From SZAS-103 sp964449135 (GTDB lineage: Bacteria; Pseudomonadota; Gammaproteobacteria; Xanthomonadales; Xanthomonadaceae), in NCBI GenBank assembly GCA_964449135.1, contig CAYUXZ010000009.1, forward strand, positions 1 to 64,000: a DNA stretch of 64,000 nt, in the 5' to 3' direction. A program made the translations under genes and the position numbers. Of the stretch, positions 1 to 8,304 are shown piece after piece (the first letter of the stretch is position 1; every line of letters starts with the position of its first letter). The notes under the pieces are model-generated. The model did not search any database. It was given only the letters and a program-made list of their open reading frames with translations, and was not told the DNA's origin.

Positions 1-581
1 GGCACGGCCATCACCATGTCGGTGCCGATGTAGCCGGGCGAGACGGTGTTGACGGTGATGCCGAACTTCGCGTTCTCCTGCGCCAGCGAAATCGTGAAGC
101 CGTGCATGCCGGCCTTGGCGGCGGCGTAGTTGGCCTGGCCGTACTGGCCTTTCTGGCCGTTGATCGAGCTGATCTGCACGATGCGCCCCCACTTGCGATC
201 GCGCATTCCGTCGATGACCTGGCGGGTGACGTTGAAGCACGAGTCGAGGTTGGTCGCGATCACGTCGTGCCACTGCTTCGGGTTCATCTTGTGGAAGGTG
301 CCGTCGCGGGTGATGCCGGCGTTGTTGATCAGGATGTCGACCGGGCCGATCGCGTCGACGACACCCTTGACCATCGCCGCGGAGCTGTCGAAATCCGACA
401 CGTCGCCGGGCACGATCGCGACGTCGTAACCCTTCGCCTTCATCTGTTCCTGCCAGGCCTTCGCCTTGGCTTCATCGCGGTAGTTGGTGGCGACGCGGTG
501 GCCGAGGCTGGCCAGCTTTTCGACGATCGCCGAGCCGATGCCGCCGGTGCCGCCGGTGACGAGTGCGTTGCGTGCGTCCAT
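1..581 (-). CDS. phbB: Acetoacetyl-CoA reductase / 3-oxoacyl reductase, SDR family (3' end beyond window)
   Basis: Short-chain dehydrogenase expected to reduce acetoacetyl-CoA to 3-hydroxybutyryl-CoA with NADPH in the cytoplasm, the second step of polyhydroxybutyrate synthesis. About 193 residues are present. The N-terminus shows the Rossmann motif TGGTGGIG near residues 9-16, an NNAG motif mid-protein, the catalytic Ser in QISSINGQKGQ, and YAAAK as the catalytic Tyr-Lys pair. The GQKGQYGQ stretch is typical of PhbB rather than FabG, but the two cannot be fully separated without the C-terminus. The ATG at 581-579 has AGGGGA upstream. The gene runs off the left edge. Confidence 0.85.
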   Translation of the reverse strand, partial: MDARNALVTGGTGGIGSAIVEKLASLGHRVATNYRDEAKAKAWQEQMKAKGYDVAIVPGDVSDFDSSAAMVKGVVDAIGPVDILINNAGITRDGTFHKMNPKQWHDVIATNLDSCFNVTRQVIDGMRDRKWGRIVQISSINGQKGQYGQANYAAAKAGMHGFTISLAQENAKFGITVNTVSPGYIGTDMVMAV

Positions 582-629
582 CGCGTTCCCCTTGGTGGTT
601 GGTTTCGTGGTCAATCGCGCGGGTCGAGT

Positions 630-1520
630 TTACGCCGCGGTGTGTTGCAGTATGCGCGGCACACGACCCTCGTCAAATGCGGTTTCCGCGCGGCGAAGGA
701 GTTCGTCAGGGTTGCGCGCATCCGCGACAGCCGCCGCGTCCTGTCCGAGGAACGCGAAAGCAGCCCGCAAGGCGGACAATGGATTGCCCGGATCCACCGC
801 CGCGGCGCCGCTGGACTTGGCGAGTTTGTGGCCCTGCGCATCCATCGCGAGCGGCAGGTGCGCGTACGTCGGCGTTGGCAGATCCAGCGCGCGTTGCAGC
901 AGGATCTGCCGCGGCGTGGAATCGAGCAGGTCCGCGCCGCGCACGACCTGCGTGATGCCCTGCGCGGCGTCGTCCACGACCACCGCGAGCTGGTAGGCCC
1001 AGAGCCCGTCCGCGCGACGCAGCACGAAATCGCCGATCTCGGCCCGCGCGTCCTGCTCGAACCGGCCCCCATGCGGGCCGATCTGGATCGCGTCGTCGAA
1101 ACCCATGCATTCATCGGGCACGCGCAAGCGGATCGCGGGCGGACGCACGACCGCGCTGCGCACGCAGCCGCGATGCACGCCTGCGTCGGCGGCCAGGTCG
1201 CTGCGGCTACACGCGCATTCGAAGGCGTCCCCCGCCGCAAGCAGGCGATCGAGCGCGGCCGCATACGCGTCGCTGCGGCTGCTTTGCCAGACGATGGGTT
1301 CGTCTGAATGCAGCCCGCAGGCCTTCAGGGTTTCGATCTGCTGCGTCGCCGCCCCGGCGATTTCGCGCGGGGGATCGATGTCCTCGATCCGCACCAGCCA
1401 GTCGCCGCCGTGTCGGCGCGCGATCAGCCAGCTGCCCAGCGCGGCGACCAGGGAGCCCAGATGCAATGGCCCGGTCGGGGAAGGCGCGAATCGGCCGCGG
1501 TAGCGCGTGGTGGCGGGCAT
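630..1520 (-). CDS. gluQ: Glutamyl-Q tRNA(Asp) synthetase
   Basis: Truncated glutamyl-tRNA synthetase paralogue that attaches glutamate to the queuosine base of tRNA(Asp). The protein has 296 residues, the usual size, and lacks the anticodon-binding domain of GltX. It starts with RGRFAPSPTGPLHLG, where PTGPLHLG is the class I HIGH-type signature. Cysteines and tyrosine of the zinc region lie near residues 100-120 (CACSRSD, HRGC). The C-terminal half holds the KMSKS-like sequence KLAKS. It lies downstream of the FimX-like gene on the same strand with a 47-base gap. The ATG at 1520 matches the family N-terminus. Confidence 0.93.
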   Translation of the reverse strand: MPATTRYRGRFAPSPTGPLHLGSLVAALGSWLIARRHGGDWLVRIEDIDPPREIAGAATQQIETLKACGLHSDEPIVWQSSRSDAYAAALDRLLAAGDAFECACSRSDLAADAGVHRGCVRSAVVRPPAIRLRVPDECMGFDDAIQIGPHGGRFEQDARAEIGDFVLRRADGLWAYQLAVVVDDAAQGITQVVRGADLLDSTPRQILLQRALDLPTPTYAHLPLAMDAQGHKLAKSSGAAAVDPGNPLSALRAAFAFLGQDAAAVADARNPDELLRRAETAFDEGRVPRILQHTAA

Positions 1521-1567
1521 GGTCCGATTCGATCGCGCAGTTGCACGGCGCGTCGGGCGCGTGGACT

Positions 1568-3646
1568 TCAGCCGCTGAAGTCGTAGTTCATGTCCGGGCC
1601 GGCCATCGCGAGGAAGTGGCCTTCCACGTAGTCCACGCCGATGCCGAACAGCGTGGTCATGCTGGCCGCGTCCTGCACGAACTCGGCGATGACCTGCTTG
1701 CCGGCGCGCCGCGCCTCCTCGGTCATCTCGCGCAGCTTCTTCTGGTTGTCCGGTTTCTTCGCGAGGTCGGCCATGAAGCTGCGGTCGATCTTCAGGAAGG
1801 TCGGGTCCACGTGGCCGAGCAACTGGAACGAGTTCAGGCCCGAGCCGAACTGCTCGAGCGCGAGCCGGCAGCCGAACGGCTGGATCGCGCGCTGCAATTC
1901 CTGGGTCGCGCGCAGGTTGGTGAACACCTTGGGTTCCTGGATTTCCAGCACGAGCTTGTCGCCGGGCGCGCCGTGCTTCTTGAGCTGCTCGGCCATCCAT
2001 GTGCCCAAGCCGCCTTCCATCAGCGAGTTCGGCGTGACCTTCACGAACAAGGTGGTGTCCTTGCCGGCTTTCTTGCGCGCGGCGATCACCTGGATCGCGT
2101 GCTCGACCACCCAGCGATCGACGTCGTCGAGCAGGCCGTGTTCCTCGGCGATCGGCAGGAAGGTCAGCGGCGGGATGATCTCGCCGCCGGAGCCTTTCAT
2201 GCGGATCAGGCATTCGTAGGTCTCGCCGGGTTGTCCGTGCATCCCGATGATCGGCTGGTAGTGCAAGACGAAACCGTCGCCGGAGAGGGCTTCGCGGATA
2301 CGCTGCACCCAGGCGGCGATGCGCTCGGTTTCGGCCCGATCCTGCGCGGACGGGTCGAAGATCTCGACGCGGTTGCCGCCCAGGCTCGCGGCGGATTTCG
2401 CAGTCTGGCTGGCCTTGCCCAGCACCTGTTGCAGGATCGCGATCTTCTCGCCGATCTGCACGCCGCCGATGCTCACGGTCAGGCTCACCGAGCGGCCGCC
2501 GACCTCGACGATGTGGCCTTCGTAGGCGGCGCGGATGCTTTCGGCGATCTCGGCGCTCTCGCGCGGCGAGGACTCGGTACGCAGCACCGCGAAATCGTGG
2601 TCGGAGAAACGCGCGCACAATCCGGTGTCGCCGACGACCTCCTGCAGGCGTTCGGCGAGCTTGGCCAGCAACTCGTCGGAATGCGCGATGCCGATGTCCA
2701 TGGTCAGCGCGCTGTAGTGGTCGGGTTCGATCAGCAGCAGAAGCTGGTCGTTGCGCCCGCCCGCCGCGGCGGAAACCGCGTTCTGCAACTGCTCGAGGAA
2801 ATGCTTGCGGTTGTAAAGGCCGGTGGTCTGGTCGCGCGAGCGCAGCTCGTCGAGCTCGCGCACCATGTCCTCGTCGATCGCGCGCTGCCGGAAGATGATC
2901 TGCAGGCAGGCCTCGCCCTCGTACTTGGCCTGCGCGAATTCCATGGTCGCCTCGAAGTCGGCGCCATCGGCCTTGCGCGCGCGCAACTCCAGTGAGCGCG
3001 GCGGCGGCTCGCCCTTGGACATGTCCTTGAACAACTGCTTGAAGCGTTCGGCGTCGGCGGTCGCGACCATGTCCAGCAACGGCAGGCCCTCGATTTCCTC
3101 GAACTCCTCGTAGCCGAACATCTCGAGGTAGGCCTCGTTCGCGCGGATGTGCATCCCGTCCACGACGTAGGCGATCGGATCGCGCGAGGAGGCGATCAGC
3201 GAATCGCAGCGGCGCTCGGATTCGTTCAGCGCGGCTTCGATCCGGCGCAGTGCGCGGCGGTCCTCGAGCACGTCGAACTCGTTGCGCACGACCTTGCGCA
3301 GGTGCTCGGGGCGGCCGCGCACGGCCACGTCGCGCGCGCCGGCGACGATCGCCTCGATCACGCGGTCTTCCTCGATCTTGCCGGTCGTGGCGATGACCGG
3401 GATGTCCTTGCCGCTGCCGTTCACCGCCATCATCGTGTCGGCGAAGGAAACCGACTTCGCCTCCAGCGAGGCGAGCACGAGATCCACGTTGCCTTCGCTG
3501 ATCTGACTGATCAGTTCCGCGGTGTCCTTCGGGCGCTGCGGTCGCACGGCCATTCCGCCGTTGCGCAGCACGCTGATCAGGCGCTCGGCATCTTCGAGCT
3601 GGTCCTCGACCAGCAGCAGGCGGATGACGGTGTCCTTCGAGGGCAT
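1568..3646 (-). CDS. fimX: FimX-like protein: degenerate REC-PAS-GGDEF-EAL
   Basis: Multidomain c-di-GMP effector of FimX type, 692 residues. In Xanthomonas and Pseudomonas, FimX binds c-di-GMP through an inactive EAL domain and controls type IV pilus assembly. Domains in order: receiver-like region at about 5-125, in which LVLASLEA stands where the phosphoacceptor Asp is expected; PAS at about 140-260; GGDEF at about 285-435, with RFSDHDF in place of RxGGDEF; EAL at about 440-685, with ECLIRM in place of EALLR. All three catalytic or acceptor signatures are altered, which fits a sensor and not an enzyme. A perfect CRP/Clp-type palindrome lies about 70 bases upstream of the start. Confidence 0.85.
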   Translation of the reverse strand: MPSKDTVIRLLLVEDQLEDAERLISVLRNGGMAVRPQRPKDTAELISQISEGNVDLVLASLEAKSVSFADTMMAVNGSGKDIPVIATTGKIEEDRVIEAIVAGARDVAVRGRPEHLRKVVRNEFDVLEDRRALRRIEAALNESERRCDSLIASSRDPIAYVVDGMHIRANEAYLEMFGYEEFEEIEGLPLLDMVATADAERFKQLFKDMSKGEPPPRSLELRARKADGADFEATMEFAQAKYEGEACLQIIFRQRAIDEDMVRELDELRSRDQTTGLYNRKHFLEQLQNAVSAAAGGRNDQLLLLIEPDHYSALTMDIGIAHSDELLAKLAERLQEVVGDTGLCARFSDHDFAVLRTESSPRESAEIAESIRAAYEGHIVEVGGRSVSLTVSIGGVQIGEKIAILQQVLGKASQTAKSAASLGGNRVEIFDPSAQDRAETERIAAWVQRIREALSGDGFVLHYQPIIGMHGQPGETYECLIRMKGSGGEIIPPLTFLPIAEEHGLLDDVDRWVVEHAIQVIAARKKAGKDTTLFVKVTPNSLMEGGLGTWMAEQLKKHGAPGDKLVLEIQEPKVFTNLRATQELQRAIQPFGCRLALEQFGSGLNSFQLLGHVDPTFLKIDRSFMADLAKKPDNQKKLREMTEEARRAGKQVIAEFVQDAASMTTLFGIGVDYVEGHFLAMAGPDMNYDFSG

Positions 3647-3710
3647 GCAGGGTGCTCTTGCGGCTTCAAGGGGTTATTTACACTTATTCGTCCAGTTTCG
3701 CCAGACAACC

Positions 3711-3726
3711 TGTGAATTGGATCACA
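3711..3726. promoter_or_regulatory. CRP/Clp-type binding site upstream of the FimX-like gene
   Basis: TGTGA, then ATTGGA, then TCACA: a perfect match to the CRP-family consensus TGTGA-N6-TCACA. It lies in the 143-base gap between the FimX-like gene (start 3646) and the end of epmB. The centre is about 73 bases from the FimX start codon. In xanthomonads the CRP homologue Clp recognises this sequence and is itself released from DNA by c-di-GMP. That Clp acts here is inference. Confidence 0.65.
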
Positions 3727-3789
3727 TTTGGAGTGGCTCGCCAAACGGTCGCCCGGCAGTTCGGGCTTGCGCAGTTCCGTGGGTCACGG

Positions 3790-4812
3790 TCAAGACGCGA
3801 TGCTCGATGGGCCGAGTATCGTCTTGTTCGGCTCGCCCGTGATCTCGCGCACCAGCCGCGGCACCAGATAGCCTGGCAACCGCGCCATCAGCGCCGCGTG
3901 AAGTTCGCGTGCGCGATCATCGTCGACTTCAAAGTGCGCCGTGCCCGCCACGCGATCGAGCTGGTGCAGGTAGTAGGGCAACGCGCCAGCCTCGAACAGC
4001 CTTCGCGACAACGCAACCAGCGCATGTGCATCGTCGTTGACGCCGCGCAGCAGCACCGATTGGTTGAGCAGGGTCGCACCGGCATCACGCAGAGCGCCCA
4101 GCGCAGCATTGACGTCCGCATCGAGTTCGTTGGCGTGGTTCGCGTGGATCACCACCACGACCTGCTGCGGCAGGCGGCGCAGCCATCCCAGCATTTCCGC
4201 ATCAATGCGCTCGGGCAACACTACCGGCAGCCGCGTGTGGATGCGCAGGCGGCGGACGTGCGGGATGCGCGCGAGCGCATCGGTGAATTCGGTGAGCTTC
4301 GCGGTCGAGAGCGATAGCGGATCGCCGCCCGAAAGCAGCACTTCCTCGATGCTTTCGTCGCCGCGCAGGTAGTCCAGCGCCTCGGACCAGCGCGTAGCGG
4401 CAGCGGTTTCCTCGGCATACGGAAAATGCCGACGGAAGCAGTAACGGCAATGCACCGCGCAACTTCCCGTCGCGACCAGCAGGGCGCGGCCTTCGTACTT
4501 GTGGATCACGCCGGTCGCGCCACGCGCGGCGGCGTCGCCGACCGCATCCAGGCCGAAGCCGGGCACGATGTGCTCCTCGCCAACTACGGGAAGGACCTGG
4601 CGCAGCAAGGGGTCGTGCGGATCGCCGCGGCGCATACGCGCGACGAAGCCGCGCGGCACCCGCAGCGGGAATTGCGCGGCGGCGGCATCGGAAAGGGTCG
4701 AAGCCAGGCCGGGCAGGTCGAGCAGGCGCATCAGTTCGCGCGGATCGCGCACGGCGTCGCGCCATAGCTGCTGCCAGCGCGGCTGCGCGGCATGGGTCTG
4801 AGCGGTTATCAT
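3790..4812 (-). CDS. epmB: EF-P beta-lysylation protein EpmB (lysine 2,3-aminomutase-like)
   Basis: Radical SAM, PLP-dependent enzyme that converts (S)-alpha-lysine to (R)-beta-lysine for modification of EF-P. It has 340 residues, as usual for EpmB and shorter than clostridial lysine aminomutase. The cluster-binding cysteines follow CxxxCxxC at residues 118, 122 and 125 (CAVHCRYC), followed by FRRHFPY. The frame is open 20 codons further upstream, but the ATG at 4812 matches the family start. It is divergent from efp, its substrate, 107 bases away. The partner ligase EpmA is not in this window. Confidence 0.93.
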   Translation of the reverse strand: MITAQTHAAQPRWQQLWRDAVRDPRELMRLLDLPGLASTLSDAAAAQFPLRVPRGFVARMRRGDPHDPLLRQVLPVVGEEHIVPGFGLDAVGDAAARGATGVIHKYEGRALLVATGSCAVHCRYCFRRHFPYAEETAAATRWSEALDYLRGDESIEEVLLSGGDPLSLSTAKLTEFTDALARIPHVRRLRIHTRLPVVLPERIDAEMLGWLRRLPQQVVVVIHANHANELDADVNAALGALRDAGATLLNQSVLLRGVNDDAHALVALSRRLFEAGALPYYLHQLDRVAGTAHFEVDDDRARELHAALMARLPGYLVPRLVREITGEPNKTILGPSSIAS

Positions 4813-4875
4813 ATCGGGCTGCGAAGCCGCGGCTGCGCGGCTCCCGTCGAAATCGGCAATTCCAACCACCATTGT

Positions 4876-4895
4876 AGCCGTTCGCGGGAACGGCT
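4876..4895 (+). promoter_or_regulatory. Hairpin in the efp leader
   Basis: Inverted repeat AGCCGTTC / GAACGGCT with a four-base loop. It ends 10 bases before the efp Shine-Dalgarno sequence (GGAG, 4907-4910). It could be a leader structure or part of the epmB/efp divergent control region. No terminator U-tract follows. Confidence 0.35.
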
Positions 4896-4918
4896 CATTC
4901 GCTTACGGAGTGTTTCGC

Positions 4919-5482
4919 ATGGCTTACGGCATGAACGACGTCAAGAACGGCATGAAGATCATCGTCAACAACGAGCCGTGCGTCATCACCGACACCGAAT
5001 ACGTGAAGCCGGGCAAGGGCCAGGCCTTCACCCGCGTGAAGTACCGCTTCATCAAGTCCGGCCGCGTGGTCGAGATGACGATGAAGGCGACCGATTCGCT
5101 CGAGGCCGCCGATGTCGTGGACACCGACATGCAATACCTCTACAACGACGGCGAGTTCTGGCATTTCATGCAGACCGACACCTTCGAACAGGTGCACGCG
5201 GACGCAGCCGGCGTGGGCGAAGCGGCGAAGTGGCTCAAGGGCGAGGAGCCCTGCGTGGTGACGCTGTGGAACGGCACGCCGATCGCGGTGCAGCCGCCGA
5301 ACTTCGTCGAACTGAAGATCGTCGAGACCGACCCGGGCCTGCGCGGCGACACCTCCGGCGGCGGCGGCAAGCCGGCCAAGCTCGAGACCGGCGCGACGGT
5401 GCGCGTACCGCTGTTCGTCGGCCAGGACGAGGTCATCAAGGTCGACACCCGCAGCGGCGAGTACGTCAGCCGCGTGAAGTGA
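4919..5482 (+). CDS. efp: Translation elongation factor P
   Basis: EF-P binds between the P and E sites and rescues ribosomes stalled at consecutive prolines. It has 187 residues. The loop GKGQAF carries the modifiable lysine at residue 33, the substrate for beta-lysylation by EpmA/EpmB; epmB is divergent and adjacent. The C-terminal half contains the EF-P signature region ending in RSGEYVSRVK. The ATG at 4919 is preferred to the in-frame GTG at 4910 because GGAG lies 8 bases upstream and close relatives begin at this residue. An EfpL paralogue is encoded at 55595-56158. Confidence 0.97.
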   Translation: MAYGMNDVKNGMKIIVNNEPCVITDTEYVKPGKGQAFTRVKYRFIKSGRVVEMTMKATDSLEAADVVDTDMQYLYNDGEFWHFMQTDTFEQVHADAAGVGEAAKWLKGEEPCVVTLWNGTPIAVQPPNFVELKIVETDPGLRGDTSGGGGKPAKLETGATVRVPLFVGQDEVIKVDTRSGEYVSRVK

Positions 5483-5537
5483 CGTTCCGGCCCGCGCGCT
5501 TGCGCGCGACTTTGCCGACACGACGAGCACGAGGCCC

Positions 5538-6884
5538 ATGATGACAGACGCCGCACCCATCGCCTGCGACCTGCTGATCGAAGCAGGCTGGGTCATCCCC
5601 GTCGAACCGCATGGCGTCGTGCTGGAAAACCATGCGGTCGCGATCCGCGACGGCGCAATTCTCGCAGTGCTGCCCATCGCCGAGACGCGTGCCACGTATC
5701 GCGCATCGCAGGTCGTCAGCCGCCCACATTCGGTGCTGATGCCCGGGCTGGTCAACGCGCACACGCACAACGCGATGACGCTGCTGCGCGGCGTCGCCGA
5801 CGACTTGCCGCTCATGCGCTGGCTGACCGAGCACATCTGGCCGATCGAGGCCGCGGTGATCGGCCCGCAATTCGTCGCCGACGGCTGCGACCTCGCGGTC
5901 GCGGAGATGCTGCGCGGCGGCACCACCTGCTGCAACGACAACTATTTCTTCCCGGACGCGAGCGCCGCGACCTACCGCAAGCACGGATTCCGCGCGCTGG
6001 TCGGGCTGCCGATCATCGAGTTCCCGACCGCGTGGGCGGCCAGCCAGGATGAATACTTCGACCGCGCGGGAGAAGTGCACGACCTCTATCGCCGCGACCC
6101 GCTGGTGCGCACCTGCTTCGCGCCGCATGCGCCGTACACCGTGTCGGACGCGAGCTTCGAGCGCATCCGCGTGCTCGCCGATCTGCTCGACGTGCCGGTG
6201 CACTGCCACGTGCACGAAACCGCGCAAGAGGTCGAGGAATCGATGAAGCAGCACGGCATCCGCCCGATCGCGCGGCTGGACCGGCTGGGCGTGATCAACG
6301 ACCGCATGATCGCCGTGCACATGACCCAGCTCACCGACGCCGAGATCGCGCTGTGCGCGGCGCGCGGCGTGTCGGTCGCGCATTGCCCGGAATCCAACCT
6401 CAAGCTCGCCTCCGGCTTCTGCGAAGCGGAGAAGCTGCGCCGCGCCGGCGTCAACCTCGCGCTCGGCACCGACGGCTGCGCCAGCAACAACGACCTCGAC
6501 GGGTTCGGCGAGATGCGCAGCGCCGCGCTGGTCGCGAAAGCGGTCGCGGACGACGCTTCCGCGCTCGACGCGGCGACCGTGCTGCGGATGGCCACGCTCG
6601 GCGGCGCACAGGCGATCGGCATGGGCGAGGTCGTCGGCAGCATCGAGGCCGGCAAGCGTGCGGACCTGGTCTGCGTGGACATGGACCGCATCGAGACGCA
6701 GCCGCTCTACGACCCGATCTCGCAGCTCGTCTACGCGACCGGCCGCCAGCACGTGACCGACGTCTGGATCGACGGCCGTCCGAAACTGCGCGACGGCGTG
6801 TTGGTCGATATCGACAGCGCCGCATTGATCGCCAATGCTCGGCAATGGCGCGATCGCATTGCGAGGATCGACAGGGCATCGTGA
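5538..6884 (+). CDS. mtaD: 5-methylthioadenosine/S-adenosylhomocysteine deaminase (TRZ/ATZ amidohydrolase)
   Basis: Zinc amidohydrolase expected to deaminate methylthioadenosine and/or S-adenosylhomocysteine to the inosine forms. It has 448 residues. Metal ligands are visible: HTH at residues 75-77, HCHVHE near 219-224, and LGTDGCASNN near 310. The order mtaD-ubiG-gph is common in this order of bacteria. Its stop TGA overlaps the ubiG ATG by one base. A second ATG at 5541 has better spacing to GAGG (5531-5534) and may be the true start. MTA disposal here may feed the mtnB-mtnD-mtnC salvage genes at 50-52 kb. Confidence 0.88.
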   Translation: MMTDAAPIACDLLIEAGWVIPVEPHGVVLENHAVAIRDGAILAVLPIAETRATYRASQVVSRPHSVLMPGLVNAHTHNAMTLLRGVADDLPLMRWLTEHIWPIEAAVIGPQFVADGCDLAVAEMLRGGTTCCNDNYFFPDASAATYRKHGFRALVGLPIIEFPTAWAASQDEYFDRAGEVHDLYRRDPLVRTCFAPHAPYTVSDASFERIRVLADLLDVPVHCHVHETAQEVEESMKQHGIRPIARLDRLGVINDRMIAVHMTQLTDAEIALCAARGVSVAHCPESNLKLASGFCEAEKLRRAGVNLALGTDGCASNNDLDGFGEMRSAALVAKAVADDASALDAATVLRMATLGGAQAIGMGEVVGSIEAGKRADLVCVDMDRIETQPLYDPISQLVYATGRQHVTDVWIDGRPKLRDGVLVDIDSAALIANARQWRDRIARIDRAS

Positions 6885-7624
6885 TGGCGATTGCGAAGGC
6901 CAATGTTGATCCGGCCGAGCTGCAGAAATTTGCGGAGTTGGCCCATCGTTGGTGGGACGTGAACGGTCCTCAGAGGGCGCTGCACGAGCTCAATCCGGCG
7001 CGACTGGCGTACGTGCGCGATCGCTGCACGCTACGCGGCGCCAGAGTGCTCGATGTCGGCTGCGGCGGCGGCCTGCTCAGCGAGGCACTGGCAGACGAGG
7101 GTGCCGAGGTCGTCGCGCTGGACCTCGCGCCGGAACTGGTCGAGATCGCGAAGCTGCACCTGCTCGAATCGCAGGCGACGCGGCCGTCGCTGCGCGTGGA
7201 CTATCGCCTGCAGTCGGCGGAGTCCATCGCCGCGGAGATGCCGGGGCGCTTCGACGCGATCGCATGCATGGAGATGCTCGAACACGTGCCGGATCCGGCA
7301 GCCGTCGTCGAGGCCTGCGCGCGTGCGCTCAAACCCGGCGGCCGCCTGTTCGTGTCCACGCTCAATCGCACGCCGGCCGCGTTCGCGCTCGCGATCGTCG
7401 GCGCCGAGTACGTCGCAGGCCTGCTGCCGAAAGGAACGCACAGCCACGCGCAATTCATCCGTCCTTCGGAACTCGCCGCATGGATGCGCCGGGCAGGGCT
7501 AGAACTTGAGGACGTGAGCGGTCTGCACTACAACCCGCTCACGCGCGGGGCGGGTCTCGGCCGTCGCACCGACGTGAACTACCTCGCCTGCGCGGTGAAA
7601 CCCGTGCTGGAATCCGGCGCATGA
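6884..7624 (+). CDS. ubiG: Ubiquinone biosynthesis O-methyltransferase UbiG
   Basis: SAM-dependent methyltransferase that performs both O-methylations of ubiquinone synthesis at the membrane-associated Ubi complex. It has 246 residues. The SAM-binding motif LDVGCGGGLLSE lies at about 56-67, and the usual MEMLEHVPDP follows mid-protein. The C-terminal DVNYLACA is typical of the family. The ATG at 6884 overlaps the mtaD stop (TGATG), and its own stop overlaps the gph ATG (ATGA at 7621-7624), so translation is coupled on both sides. Confidence 0.95.
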   Translation: MAIAKANVDPAELQKFAELAHRWWDVNGPQRALHELNPARLAYVRDRCTLRGARVLDVGCGGGLLSEALADEGAEVVALDLAPELVEIAKLHLLESQATRPSLRVDYRLQSAESIAAEMPGRFDAIACMEMLEHVPDPAAVVEACARALKPGGRLFVSTLNRTPAAFALAIVGAEYVAGLLPKGTHSHAQFIRPSELAAWMRRAGLELEDVSGLHYNPLTRGAGLGRRTDVNYLACAVKPVLESGA

Positions 7625-8304
7625 ACACCCGCGGCATCGCCTGCGTGCTGTTCGATCTCGACGGCACCCTCGTCGACAGCGCGCCGGACCTGCTCGCTGC
7701 GACCAACCGCGTGCTCGCCGACGAAGGCGAGCCGTCGCTGACGCTCGCCGAATTCCGGCCGGTGGTGTCGAAGGGCGCGCGCGCGATGCTCGCGCTCGCG
7801 TTTCCGCGGCGCGATGCGGCGCAGCGCGAAGCCTTGGTGCAGTCCCTGCTGGATCACTACGCGAGCGCGATCGCCGTGCACAGCCGGCCCTTCGACGGCA
7901 TCGAATCCCTGCTCGAGCGGATCGAACGCGCGAACCTGCGCTGGGGCGTCGTCACCAACAAGTCCGAGGCGCTCGCGCGCGAAGTCGTGCATGCGATGGG
8001 CTGGAGCGAGCGCTGCTCCGTGCTGATCGGCGGCGACACCTTGAGCGCGAAGAAACCCGATCCGGCGCCGCTGCTGCACGCCTGCGAGATTCTGGCCGTA
8101 GCGGCGGCCCGCTGCGTCTATGTCGGCGACGACGAACGCGACATCCAGGCCGCGCGCGCGGCGGGCATCGCCGCGGTCGCCGCGCTATGGGGCTATCGCG
8201 AGGCGCACGAGAATCCGCAGGACTGGGGCGCGGACCTGCACATCGCGCATCCGCTCGAGCTGTGCTTCGAACTCGCCGAAGGCTTGGTGCGTGACGGTTC
8301 CTGA
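7621..8304 (+). CDS. gph: Phosphoglycolate phosphatase, HAD superfamily
   Basis: HAD hydrolase expected to remove 2-phosphoglycolate formed during DNA repair. It has 227 residues. The nucleophile motif DLDGTLVDS starts at Asp12, with Asp14 as acid/base; later motifs VTNK, KPDPAPLLHACE and VYVGDDERD are present. It lies between ubiG (4-base overlap) and the squalene/phytoene-synthase-like gene (14-base overlap). An alternative is the N-acetylmuramic acid phosphate phosphatase MupP, a close relative that is often adjacent to ubiG in pseudomonads. The two cannot be told apart from sequence alone. Confidence 0.85.
   Translation: MNTRGIACVLFDLDGTLVDSAPDLLAATNRVLADEGEPSLTLAEFRPVVSKGARAMLALAFPRRDAAQREALVQSLLDHYASAIAVHSRPFDGIESLLERIERANLRWGVVTNKSEALAREVVHAMGWSERCSVLIGGDTLSAKKPDPAPLLHACEILAVAAARCVYVGDDERDIQAARAAGIAAVAALWGYREAHENPQDWGADLHIAHPLELCFELAEGLVRDGS

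Noticed and set aside
630..2618. 662-codon frame joining gluQ to upstream sequence
   Set aside because: Only the last 296 residues make sense (gluQ); the rest is antisense-frame noise within the FimX-like gene.
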